NCBI GenBank assembly: GCA_000434475.1
Contig: FR879624.1
Location: 8,961 to 22,415 of the forward strand
Length of the DNA: 13,455 nucleotides
Direction of reading: 5' to 3'
Source of the DNA: Dialister sp. CAG:486
GTDB taxonomy: Bacteria; Bacillota; Negativicutes; Veillonellales; Dialisteraceae
In this document: positions 1-6,190 of the stretch, piece by piece
Layout: each line of letters starts with the position of its first letter
Position numbering within the stretch: position 1 is the stretch's first letter
Notes under the pieces: generated by a model
Seen by the model: the letters and a program-made list of their open reading frames with translations, nothing else
The model's database searches: none
What the model was told of the DNA's origin: nothing
Position numbers and translations under genes: made by a program

Positions 1-30
1 CCCCCTCCCTTCCACCCCGCCAGAACCCTA

Positions 31-461
31 TCCGGCTCGCTCCGCTCGCCACCTTCCCCACACGGGGAAGGCTTTATCCGTCGTTATTCTTTTTCCACAC
101 ATGCATGTATTCGCTTTGACGATGCGAGAAAACCCGCATTCTCGTATCGCAGCCTTCCCCATTGGGGAAGGGGAACCGCGCTAGCGGTGGATAGGGTGCT
201 CTCGTTAATTGTCGATTTGAGATGCATTTCCTCGCTCTCTTTCATACCGCTATCCCCATCCAACCTCCGCCCCTTCAGGGCACCTCCTTCCATAGGAAGG
301 AGGGAGTGTCCACGCGAGCCCCTTCCTTTGGAAGGGGCTGCCGAGCGCAGCGAGGCGGGGTTGGGTTCCTTTTTTGCTGCGAAGCCGCCTCCTCAAGCCG
401 CCTCCTCTTTGCCTTCCCCATTGAGGAAGGCTTTGCCGGGGAACCGGTATTCTCGTTTCTT
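31..461. repeat. Cluster of palindromic double-hairpin repeats (family R1)
   Basis: This stretch holds at least five degenerate copies of one repeat, in both orientations. The recognisable core is a hairpin of CCTTCCCC and GGGGAAGG arms (about 53-71, 153-170, 284-301, 318-337 and 413-430). It is joined to a second GC-rich hairpin or its remnant, such as CCGCGCTAGCGG at 176-187. The flank at 139-162 is the reverse complement of the flank of the copy at 13415-13438, so the repeat unit extends beyond the hairpins. Open frames here are translations of the repeat and look spurious. I see no gene in 1-475. Confidence 0.75.
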
Positions 462-475
462 CATCCATCCCACGC

Positions 476-508
476 AAAAACGGCCGTCTCTTACGAGCGG
501 CCGTTTTT
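476..508. terminator. Bidirectional intrinsic terminator
   Basis: A perfect 11-bp stem, AAAAACGGCCG against CGGCCGTTTTT, encloses an 11-nt loop. Each arm gives a T-run on its own strand, so it can terminate in both directions. It lies about 55 bp beyond the stop of the minus-strand M20 pseudogene and is the natural end of that minus-strand gene block. Confidence 0.85.
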
Positions 509-526
509 ATGTGTATTACTTGCTTA

Positions 527-573
527 GGGAAACGCTGATTAAATCACAGAATTCGATTTAATCAGTGTTTCCC
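527..573. mobile_element. 47-bp MITE remnant (internal-deletion derivative)
   Basis: The arms GGGAAACGCTGATTAAATC (527-545) and GATTTAATCAGTGTTTCCC (555-573) form an 18-of-19 inverted repeat around a 9-nt loop. The element is flanked by TA on both sides (525-526 and 574-575), as expected for TA-targeting IS630/Tc1-mariner type elements. The first 26 nt equal the reverse complement of the right end of the 159-bp element at 1386-1544. The other arm has the A variant found at that element's left end. This is therefore the same element, inverted, with about 110 bp of its interior deleted. Its right arm supplies the stop codon of the M20 pseudogene. Confidence 0.75.
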
Positions 574-1215
574 TAGTTTTTTCAGGCAGTCGATGGCAAA
601 TCGTGCATAGATGGCACTGCCATCCGGGAAGGTGTCTTCGTCGACGTCGAAGACAGGGTGATGATGGACGCAGTCGATGCCTTTGTCCCGATTTCTGGCG
701 CCTAAGAAGGCGAAGAGACCGGGGATGGTCTCAAGGTAGACAGAGAAGTCTTCTGCGCCCATCTGTTTTTCCATGGGAACGAGGGCGTCCTTTCCCATGA
801 TGTCAGAAGCGGCCTTGCGCGCGATGTCATTCAGGTCTTTGTGCTCATTGATGAGGGGTGATGGGCCGAATCGGTAGGAGCACTCGGCACGGCAGCCATA
901 GCCTTCGGCGATCTTTGCAGCGCATGCTTCGATGAGCTGGGGAAGGCTCTTGCGGAAGGCTTTGTCGAAAGCGCGGGTGGTGCCGACGAGTTCGACTTCA
1001 TCAGCAATGATGTTGCTCTGGGTGCCGCCATTCATCATACCGACGGTAAGGACGAAGGTATTCTGCGGATCGTTCACGCGGCTCGATAAGGTCTGCAGGC
1101 CCATGACGACGGCTGCGGCAGCGACGATGGCGTCTTTGCCCTGATCCGGCGCACTGCCGTGTGCAGATCTCCCAAGGATCTCTTCTTGGTTTCTTCCATA
1201 AATAACTCCCCATTT
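562..1215 (-). pseudogene. M20D amidohydrolase/peptidase, C-terminal half only
   Basis: The readable frame runs from an upstream TAA (1216-1218) to TGA at 562-564. Reading from about 1179 downwards gives GRSAHGSAPDQGKDAI, then GGTQSN, GTTRAF, GAEDF and HHHPVFDVDE. These are the lid-domain entry and C-terminal metal-domain motifs of the M20D family (HipO/AbgB-like amino-acid amidohydrolases of about 390-400 residues). Only about 205 residues remain. The N-terminal half with the first zinc ligands is absent, and no candidate for it is visible upstream in any frame to 1385. The first in-frame ATG is 1104 (180 aa), in the middle of a domain. I call it a decayed gene unlikely to be catalytic. Its last codons, LGKH and stop, come from the MITE remnant at 562-573. 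It is the last gene of the minus-strand block, ahead of the terminator at 476-508. Confidence 0.8.
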
Positions 1216-1385
1216 TTAAAATACCCATAAAAAAAATCCCGCACACGAAAAGAGCATCTTCGTTTGCAGAATCTTCATCGATAGGCTTGTGAAATTTGCT
1301 GGAATCAGGTATCCACCTATCTCTCATGAAAAGCAAGTTTCAGGCGATGCCCGAAGATAGCATTTCAGTCACTAGTCACTTTTAA

Positions 1386-1544
1386 GGAAACACTGATTAA
1401 ATCGTTATCGGATTTCATTCTTGGATTTTTATACAGAGCGAGGAGACATTCAACGCGAATAGCGAGCTATTTAAGGAGGATGTCGACGACGCTATGTATA
1501 AAAATCCATATGAAATCTGATTCTGTGATTTAATCAGCGTTTCC
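1386..1544. mobile_element. 159-bp hairpin MITE-like element
   Basis: The ends GGAAACACTGATTAAATC (1386-1403) and GATTTAATCAGCGTTTCC (1527-1544) are inverted repeats with one mismatch. The symmetry continues inward: GGATTTTTATACAGAGCG (about 1423-1440) pairs with CGCTATGTATAAAAATCC (about 1492-1509), and AGACATT with GATGTCG nearer the centre. The whole element could fold into one long imperfect hairpin and has no coding capacity. A TA dinucleotide precedes the left end (1383-1384), while AA follows the right end, so a TA duplication is not clean. Its right end forms the last codons and stop of recO. The 169 bp between the M20 fragment and this element hold only a GGCGATGCCCGAAG module and a TCACTAGTCAC tract. 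Confidence 0.75.
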
Positions 1545-2186
1545 CAAGAACGCCCCTGCCGTCTTCATCTCCGTATCGCAGACGGTCGAAAGGAAGTGGT
1601 CGAGGTAGCGGGCACACTCTGTGAAAAGGGCTCTTGAGATCGAGCCTTCGAAGGGGCTTCCCCAGCGGTATCCGCGAAAGCGGCAAAGGAGGTCTCTCGC
1701 TCCTTCGGAAAGGGCTGCCGGGTCTTCTATGACTTCCGCCGGATCGTAACCGGCGCAAGCCAGTAGCTTGACGGAGGCAATGAAGGCGATGACGCGAGGA
1801 TTTCTCTCTTCCGCTGCGCGGGCAGCATCCATGAGGATGTCATAGGCTTCATCCTCCTTCTGCCCCACGGGATAGAGGGCAAGCACCAGCTCGATCACAT
1901 AGTACCAGCAGGTCATGTCTTCGTAGGAAAGCTTCATCATGTCGAAAAGAAGACGGCCCTCATACTGACTGATGACACCATACTCGGGATAGATCGCCGC
2001 CGAAAGGCGGACGCAGGCAAAGGAGAGGAGGATGCCTGTCCCGCATCGGTTCATCACGGCGCGCGGCAGCGTCAGATGGATGAGTCCCATCTCGCGGGTA
2101 AAGAGTGAAAGGCTCCGCCCGCCTTCGCCGCCTTTGGACGCACGCAGGACGATCCCTTCTAAATTTCTGATTTGGGGTGTTGGCAT
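1530..2186 (-). CDS. recO: DNA repair protein RecO
   Basis: The 218-residue product matches RecO, which with RecF and RecR loads RecA onto SSB-coated DNA during gap repair and also anneals strands. The N-terminal OB fold begins LEGIVLRASKGGEGGRSLSL, followed by FTREMGLI (residues 29-36) and a RecO-like helical C-terminal part. It is slightly shorter than the usual 240-250 residues. The CxxC pairs that bind zinc in many RecO proteins are missing: the region after LLACAGYDP (141-149) has no such cysteines. The ATG start is preceded by AAAGGA with a 10-nt gap. The last four residues, GNAD, and the TAA stop are read from the end of the MITE at 1386-1544, so the native C-terminus was probably replaced. 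It lies downstream of era and the CBS/CorC gene, an arrangement common in Firmicutes. Confidence 0.88.
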   Translation of the reverse strand: MPTPQIRNLEGIVLRASKGGEGGRSLSLFTREMGLIHLTLPRAVMNRCGTGILLSFACVRLSAAIYPEYGVISQYEGRLLFDMMKLSYEDMTCWYYVIELVLALYPVGQKEDEAYDILMDAARAAEERNPRVIAFIASVKLLACAGYDPAEVIEDPAALSEGARDLLCRFRGYRWGSPFEGSISRALFTECARYLDHFLSTVCDTEMKTAGAFLGNAD

Positions 2187-2221
2187 GGTCGGGTGTTCCT
2201 TTACATAATAGATGCGGGTGA

Positions 2222-2245
2222 TGGTTCAGGGTTCAGGGTTCGGGG
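2222..2245. repeat. GGTTCAGGG heptamer tract
   Basis: Short run of GGTTCAG-type heptamers upstream of recO, of the same type as the longer tract at 4131-4205. Confidence 0.6.
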
Positions 2246-2370
2246 AAGCCCACGGGACGTGTTGTCCCTTGATCAGGGATGAAAGTTTTGCTCAAATGAG
2301 GAATTAGGAATGAAGGTGCGGCGCATAAAAATATAGAAGCGCCGTGAAGTTTTGATAGCGCTTCGCGCGC

Positions 2371-2521
2371 ATCGTCATTTCGAGCGTAGTCGAGAAATCT
2401 TTATTGCAGAACGTTCATCGTCGCATATGAGGCAGCACCAGGACATCGTTTTCCCTCGGCGCATACACACTGATTCCCGCAATGCAGTAAAGATCCCTCG
2501 GCTGCGCTCAGGATGACGATG
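2371..2521. repeat. Palindromic element, family B, copy 1
   Basis: The left end, CGTCATTTCGAGCGTAGTCG, reappears inverted at the right end as CGGCTGCGCTCAGGATGACG. The inner parts CTTTATTGCAG and CTGCAGTAAAG-like sequence extend the imperfect inverted repeat to about 36 bp. The centre is not obviously coding. It occupies the middle of the 579-bp gap between recO and the CBS gene. The rest of that gap holds heptamer tracts and the composite module at 2601-2746; I see no gene. Confidence 0.65.
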
Positions 2522-2539
2522 CCGGAGAATCCCAGTCAC

Positions 2540-2577
2540 CCCTAATCCCCAATCCCTAATCCCTAGCCACTCATCCC
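2540..2577. repeat. CCCTAAT heptamer tract with CTAGCCACT
   Basis: Run of CCCTAAT-type heptamers ending in CTAGCCACT. It is nearly identical to part of the tract at 4288-4318. Confidence 0.7.
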
Positions 2578-2600
2578 TGCATTCAAACTTCAGGGTTGTG

Positions 2601-2746
2601 GTGCGGCGCTTCGCGCCGATTTTTTTTTGTAGAGGCGATGCCCGAAGGTCTGCGGAGAGCAGGTTTCCCGTTTACGCTTTTCTGACATAATTCGTTTGAC
2701 CGCAAATGACAAAAATTTCTCGCTTCGCTTGAAATGATAATACGGG
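2601..2746. repeat. Composite intergenic module, copy 1
   Basis: The order of parts is a GGCGCTTCGCGCC hairpin, a GGCGATGCCCGAAGGTCT block, AGCAGGTTTCCCGTTT, CGCAAATGACAAA, and a half-copy of the family B end (TTTCTCGCTTCGCT). The same parts recur in the same order at 5341-5476, so this is one dispersed unit of about 140 bp. Confidence 0.65.
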
Positions 2747-2765
2747 AGTCCCCAGCCACTCATCT

Positions 2766-4058
2766 CTAGCCGCCGGTCACTACGCCAGTCACCTTCTCCG
2801 CTTTCACACGGACGATACGGAAGCCGGAGAGACGCAGGACGGTGAAGCGCCAGCCGGAGAAGTCGACGTAGTCGCCCACCTTCGGGATACGCTCCAGATT
2901 GGAAAAGACGAAACCGGCGATGGTCGCGCTTTTATTTTCTCCTGCAAGATCGATCTCCAGCCGGTCTGATACATCTTCGAGAATGACGGTGCCGTCAAAT
3001 TCATAGGTCCCGTCCTTTTGACGGACGATCTCATAGGGGACATTCTCCGCAGGCTGCGGGATCTCACCGATGAGCTCTTCGACGAGGTCATTCAGTGTGA
3101 CAAGGCCGGAAGTGCCGCCGTACTCATCTACGACGACAGCGAGGTAGATGCGTCGGTTCTTCATGAGCTGGAGCAGCGCCGGCGCGGGCATGACTTCCGG
3201 CACGGTCAGGATCTCACGATTGATCTTCTTCAAAGACAGCTGGCCCGAGAGACAGCCCTGCAGAAGGTCTTTCACATGGATAAAGCCGATGATCTGATCT
3301 CTGTCTTCGATGCAGACCGGATAGCAGGTGTGATGGCTTTTGGGCAGCACGCGCCGCATCGCTTCGGACAGATCCTCGTCAAAGTGGAAGACGACGATCT
3401 CATTTCTGGGGATCATGACATCGCGTGCCATGAGGTCGAAGAAATCGAATGAATTCTTGATGAGCGTATTTTCGAGGGCATTCAGGCGGCCGCTTCGGTG
3501 GCTCTCTTCGACGATGCATCGGATCTCGTCCTCGGTGTAGGTGAAATTGACTTCATTGCGGAAGGGGATCCCCCGCAAGCGGAAGATGCGATGCGTCACA
3601 AAAAGACCTGCCGCGACAAAGAGCCGGTACAGGTGACGGTTTAGGCGGATGACCCATGTGTGCGAAGCGAGGATGGGCAGCGGATCGACCAGTGCATGCG
3701 CCCCGGGGAGAAGGATCGTCCCCACCCAGTACATCAGAAGAAGCCCCATGACAAGGAGCGCGATGAGGATGTACACGCCCCATTTCCATTCGGCCCAGAG
3801 CGCCCCGCCCAGAAGTGATTCCAGAAGGACGAGCGCATGGCTTACCAGCATCAGGAGAGAGATCCCCAGCATGGCGCTGCACAGCACGAAGGAGACCTGC
3901 GTGCCGCCGATGATCTGCGAGGTGCGCTGGTAGAAAGGCACCACCTTTTCGATGAGAGCAGGATCCTGCTCGTCATTGTCTTCGATGTATTTTTTCCGCA
4001 TGCGAGCGAAGGAAAAGTTCACCATCGTATTGTTGTAATTGATAAAGGAAACGGCCAC
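2766..4058 (-). CDS. CBS-domain membrane protein of the HlyC/CorC (CNNM-like) family
   Basis: The domain order is an N-terminal DUF21-like membrane part with hydrophobic segments near residues 55-80 and 93-117, a CBS pair at about 208-335, and a CorC_HlyC domain at about 343-425. The second CBS domain contains the family signature DEYGGTSGLVTLNDLVEEL (residues 311-329). Members are linked to Mg2+/Co2+ transport or resistance; many carry the old name hemolysin, and the substrate cannot be read from sequence. The only ordinary start in this frame is GTG at 4058. However, the codons before it read EWIGLWLLVIV and would complete a first membrane helix, back to a TGA at 4107-4109. The true start is therefore uncertain. 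The TAG stop and last codons lie in CTAGCC/GTCAC-type repeat sequence. It sits between era and recO, the usual neighbours of this family in many Firmicutes. Confidence 0.85.
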   Translation of the reverse strand: MAVSFINYNNTMVNFSFARMRKKYIEDNDEQDPALIEKVVPFYQRTSQIIGGTQVSFVLCSAMLGISLLMLVSHALVLLESLLGGALWAEWKWGVYILIALLVMGLLLMYWVGTILLPGAHALVDPLPILASHTWVIRLNRHLYRLFVAAGLFVTHRIFRLRGIPFRNEVNFTYTEDEIRCIVEESHRSGRLNALENTLIKNSFDFFDLMARDVMIPRNEIVVFHFDEDLSEAMRRVLPKSHHTCYPVCIEDRDQIIGFIHVKDLLQGCLSGQLSLKKINREILTVPEVMPAPALLQLMKNRRIYLAVVVDEYGGTSGLVTLNDLVEELIGEIPQPAENVPYEIVRQKDGTYEFDGTVILEDVSDRLEIDLAGENKSATIAGFVFSNLERIPKVGDYVDFSGWRFTVLRLSGFRIVRVKAEKVTGVVTGG

Positions 4059-4113
4059 GATGACGAGAAGCCAAAGGCCGATCCATTCTATCTCTGAAGA
4101 AATAAGTCATCCA

Positions 4114-4119
4114 CTCCTT
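4114..4119 (-). promoter_or_regulatory. Shine-Dalgarno site that does not match the CBS-gene frame
   Basis: On the minus strand AAGGAG lies 3 nt before an ATG (4108-4110) that is in another frame and stops after 26 codons. In the CBS frame the nearest codons at usable spacing are CTT and ATT, not normal starts. Either a rare start is used, or one base has been gained or lost between 4110 and 4058. Confidence 0.5.
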
Positions 4120-4130
4120 TTTAGGTTGTC

Positions 4131-4205
4131 GGGTTCAAGGTTCAGGGTTCAGGGTTCAGAAGGTTCAAAGGGTTCAGAGGGTTCAAAGGGTTCAGAGGGT
4201 TCAGG
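4131..4205. repeat. GGGTTCA 7/9-nt tandem tract
   Basis: Tandem GGGTTCA units of 7 nt pass into 9-nt units alternating AAGGGTTCA and GAGGGTTCA, an 18-bp higher period repeated twice. It ends in a GGCGGCTTCGCCG hairpin and a GGGCGATGCCCGAAGG module. There are no unique spacers, so it is not a CRISPR array. It lies between era and the CBS gene. Confidence 0.85.
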
Positions 4206-4255
4206 TGGCGGCTTCGCCGCAGAGTATAAATAGGGCGATGCCCGAAGGCGGTATT

Positions 4256-4343
4256 CAAGTCACTAGTCACCAGTCACTAGTCACTCCTAATCCCCAATCC
4301 CTAATCCCTAGCCACTAAGCCACTAATCCCTAGTTACCAGCTG
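4256..4343. repeat. AGTCACT and CCCTAAT heptamer tract abutting era
   Basis: Runs of AGTCACT-type heptamers pass into CCCTAAT-type heptamers and CTAGCCACT. The tract continues to the stop codon of era. The stop itself lies in TAGCAGCTGG (minus strand), which recurs at 7688-7697 in another repeat tract. Confidence 0.8.
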
Positions 4344-5249
4344 CTACCTGTGCTCCTTGTACCCAAGCTCCCTTAAGATATAGTCCTTGTTCTTCCAGTC
4401 CTTGCTGACCTTGACCCAGAGGTCGAGGAAGACGGGAGCGCCGATGAGACTTTGGATCTCTTCGCGGGCTTCCTGTCCTGCTTCTTTGAGGACGGTGCCT
4501 TTCTTTCCGATGATGATGCGTTTCTGCGAATCACGCTCGACGTAGATCGTGCAGCGGATGTAGACCTTGCCATTTTCACGTTCATGGAATTCTTCTGTGA
4601 AGACGCCGATGGCGTGCGGCACTTCATCGCGTGTACGCGTCAGGAGCTTTTCACGGACGATCTCCTGCACGATGTTTCTCTCCGGCTGGTCGGTCACCAT
4701 GTCATCGGGGAAGTACTTCGGGCCTTCGGGCAGGTACTTTTCCACCATCTTCATGAGGACATCCAGATTCTCTCCCGTCTTGGCAGAGAGCGGGACGATC
4801 TCGGCAAACTTGTAGATCTTATCGTACTGCACGAGCTTCTTCAAGAGCTCGTCCTTGGAGATCAGGTCGGTCTTCGACAGCGCAAGGATGACCGGCACCT
4901 TGCGGTTCTTCAGGAGGGAAATGATGTAGCGGTCGCCTGCGCCCAGAGGATCGTTCACGGCGCAGAGGAAGACGATGAGGTCGACCTCGTCCAAAGCGTC
5001 CATGGTATTCTGACGGATCACTTCGCCGAGCTTGCTCTGCGGCTTGTGCATACCGGGGGTGTCCAGAAAGACCACCTGGGAATTCTCGCCGTTCCATACG
5101 CCGGTGATCTTATTTCTGGTCGTCTGCGCGTGAGCAGACACGATGGAAATCTTTTCCCCCAGAAGGGCATTCATAAGTGTGGATTTACCGACATTCGGCC
5201 GCCCGACAAGAGCGACAAAGCCGGAGTGAAATTTGGTTTCGTTATTCAT
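4344..5249 (-). CDS. era: GTPase Era (16S rRNA/30S assembly factor)
   Basis: Full-length Era of 301 residues. It is a Ras-like GTPase with a C-terminal KH domain that binds the 3' end of 16S rRNA and assists late 30S subunit assembly. Visible motifs are G1 GRPNVGKS (16-23), the switch region AQTTRNKI (41-48), G3 DTPG (63-66), G5 SAK (155-157) and the KH GxxG loop GKKG (248-251). The G4 motif reads SKTD (125-128) where NKxD is usual. The ATG is preceded by AGGAG at 5255-5259 with a 5-nt gap, a convincing start. I see no convincing promoter directly upstream; the preceding 940 bp are repeats. Transcription probably continues towards the CBS gene and recO, although 285 bp of repeat DNA intervenes. 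Confidence 0.96.
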   Translation of the reverse strand: MNNETKFHSGFVALVGRPNVGKSTLMNALLGEKISIVSAHAQTTRNKITGVWNGENSQVVFLDTPGMHKPQSKLGEVIRQNTMDALDEVDLIVFLCAVNDPLGAGDRYIISLLKNRKVPVILALSKTDLISKDELLKKLVQYDKIYKFAEIVPLSAKTGENLDVLMKMVEKYLPEGPKYFPDDMVTDQPERNIVQEIVREKLLTRTRDEVPHAIGVFTEEFHERENGKVYIRCTIYVERDSQKRIIIGKKGTVLKEAGQEAREEIQSLIGAPVFLDLWVKVSKDWKNKDYILRELGYKEHR

Positions 5250-5340
5250 AGAGTCTCCTAAATAAAGATGGCAGGGTTCGCCTGTGGGGCGGATCGCCCA
5301 TGGATTGCAAATGAAAGCTCTCCTCGAATGAGGAATGAAG

Positions 5341-5476
5341 GTGGCGGCTTCGCCGAAAATATATAGGGCGATGCCCTAAGGTCTCTTGATAGCAGGTTTC
5401 CCGTTTGGGGGTTCCCAACATTGTTCGCCGAACCGCGAATGACAAAGATTTCTCGCTTCGCTCGAAATGACGATAT
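5341..5476. repeat. Composite intergenic module, copy 2
   Basis: Same order of parts as 2601-2746: a GGCGGCTTCGCCG hairpin, GGGCGATGCCCTAAGGTCT, AGCAGGTTTCCCGTTT, CGCGAATGACAAAG and a half family B end. Its last part is also the first part of the tandem duplication that follows. The 90 bp between era and this module hold only degenerate repeat sequence such as AATGAGGAATGAAGG, also seen at 2295-2316. Confidence 0.65.
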
Positions 5477-5781
5477 GGGGGAGGAGACCTTGCGAAGGGT
5501 CAGCGTTTTACATGACTGTTGTGTAGCCCCTTGAAGAAGGGGCGCGCCGAAGGCGGAGGATAGACTGCCCCGCAGGGGCAGCCTTCTACGTGAAGGAATG
5601 AAAGGGAATGTGAGATCGCCCGTTCTCTCGTTTCGTCATCCCGAGCGTAGCCGAGGGATCTTTTACGTCGTAGCAGTACTCTGTACTTATGAGGTAATGA
5701 TAAAATTGAGGTAATGATAAAATCGCGTGGGTGCTTCGGCTGCTCCTCATCTGACGCTCTCCGCTTGACCGTTGTGCAAGG
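5445..5781. repeat. Tandem direct repeat, unit 1 (337 bp)
   Basis: The unit begins AAGATTTCTCGCTTCGCTCG and matches 5782-6102 almost base for base. Inside it are a GCCCCTTGAAGAAGGGGC hairpin, a TGCCCCGCAGGGGCA hairpin, and the left end plus centre of a family B element (from 5634). A 17-bp segment starting GAGGTAATGATAAAAT is itself duplicated at 5691-5707 and 5708-5724. I see no credible ORF or RNA gene in it. Confidence 0.85.
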
Positions 5782-6136
5782 AAGATTTCTTGCTACGCTC
5801 GAAATGACGATATGGGGGAGGAGACCTTGCGAAGGGTCAGCGTTTTTACATGACTGTTGTGTAGCCCCTTGAAGAAGGAGCGCGCCGAAGGCGGAGGATA
5901 GATCTGCCCCGCAGGGGCAGTCTTCTACGTGATGGAATGAAAGGAAATGTGAGATCGTCCGTTCTCTCGTATCGTCATCCCGAGCGTAGCCGAGGGTCTT
6001 TTACGTCGTAGCGGTACTCTGTACTTATGAGGTAATGATAAAATCGCCTAGGTGCTTCGGTTGCTCCTCATCTGGCGCTCGTCGCTTGACCGTTGTGCAA
6101 GGAAGATTTCTCACTTCGCTCGCAATGACGATACGG
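5782..6136. repeat. Tandem direct repeat, unit 2 (321 bp) plus start of a third
   Basis: Near-identical copy of 5445-5781 in which the 17-bp GAGGTAATGATAAAAT segment is single, accounting for the shorter period. At 6103 a third unit begins (AAGATTTCTCACTTCGCTCG) but stops after about 33 bp. Family B elements span the unit junctions at 5634-5810 and 5973-6130. Confidence 0.85.
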
Positions 6137-6143
6137 GAGTCTG

Positions 6144-6178
6144 ATGTCTCCTAGTCTTTTAGTCTCTTAGTCTCTTGT
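6144..6178. repeat. TAGTCTCT octamer tract
   Basis: About three units of an 8-nt repeat (TAGTCTTT, TAGTCTCT, TAGTCTCT) lie about 13 bp beyond the MATE stop codon. GACTAGGAGACATCAGA-type sequence, the inverted form, appears at 7711-7727 and 11989-12010. Confidence 0.6.
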
Positions 6179-6190
6179 CATTCCCACTCC

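Noticed and set aside
187..561. Open frames in the leading repeat cluster (124 and 101 codons)
   Set aside because: They are translations of the R1 palindromes, have no ribosome site and share peptide words with other repeat copies (7819-8001, 12050-12232).
1001..1336. 111-codon minus-strand frame upstream of and overlapping the M20 fragment
   Set aside because: The overlapping part is a shifted reading of the M20 sequence and the upstream part shows no M20 N-terminal motif.
4039..4233. Glycine/serine/lysine-repeat small protein (GSEGSKGSEG)
   Set aside because: Product of the GGGTTCA 9-nt tandem units overlapping the start of the CBS gene on the other strand; no ribosome site.
4131..4335. 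CRISPR array
   Set aside because: Repeat units are 7-9 nt with no spacers, and no cas genes are present.
4452..5261. 269-codon plus-strand frame antisense to era
   Set aside because: Complement of a strongly conserved era gene; composition typical of an antisense shadow.
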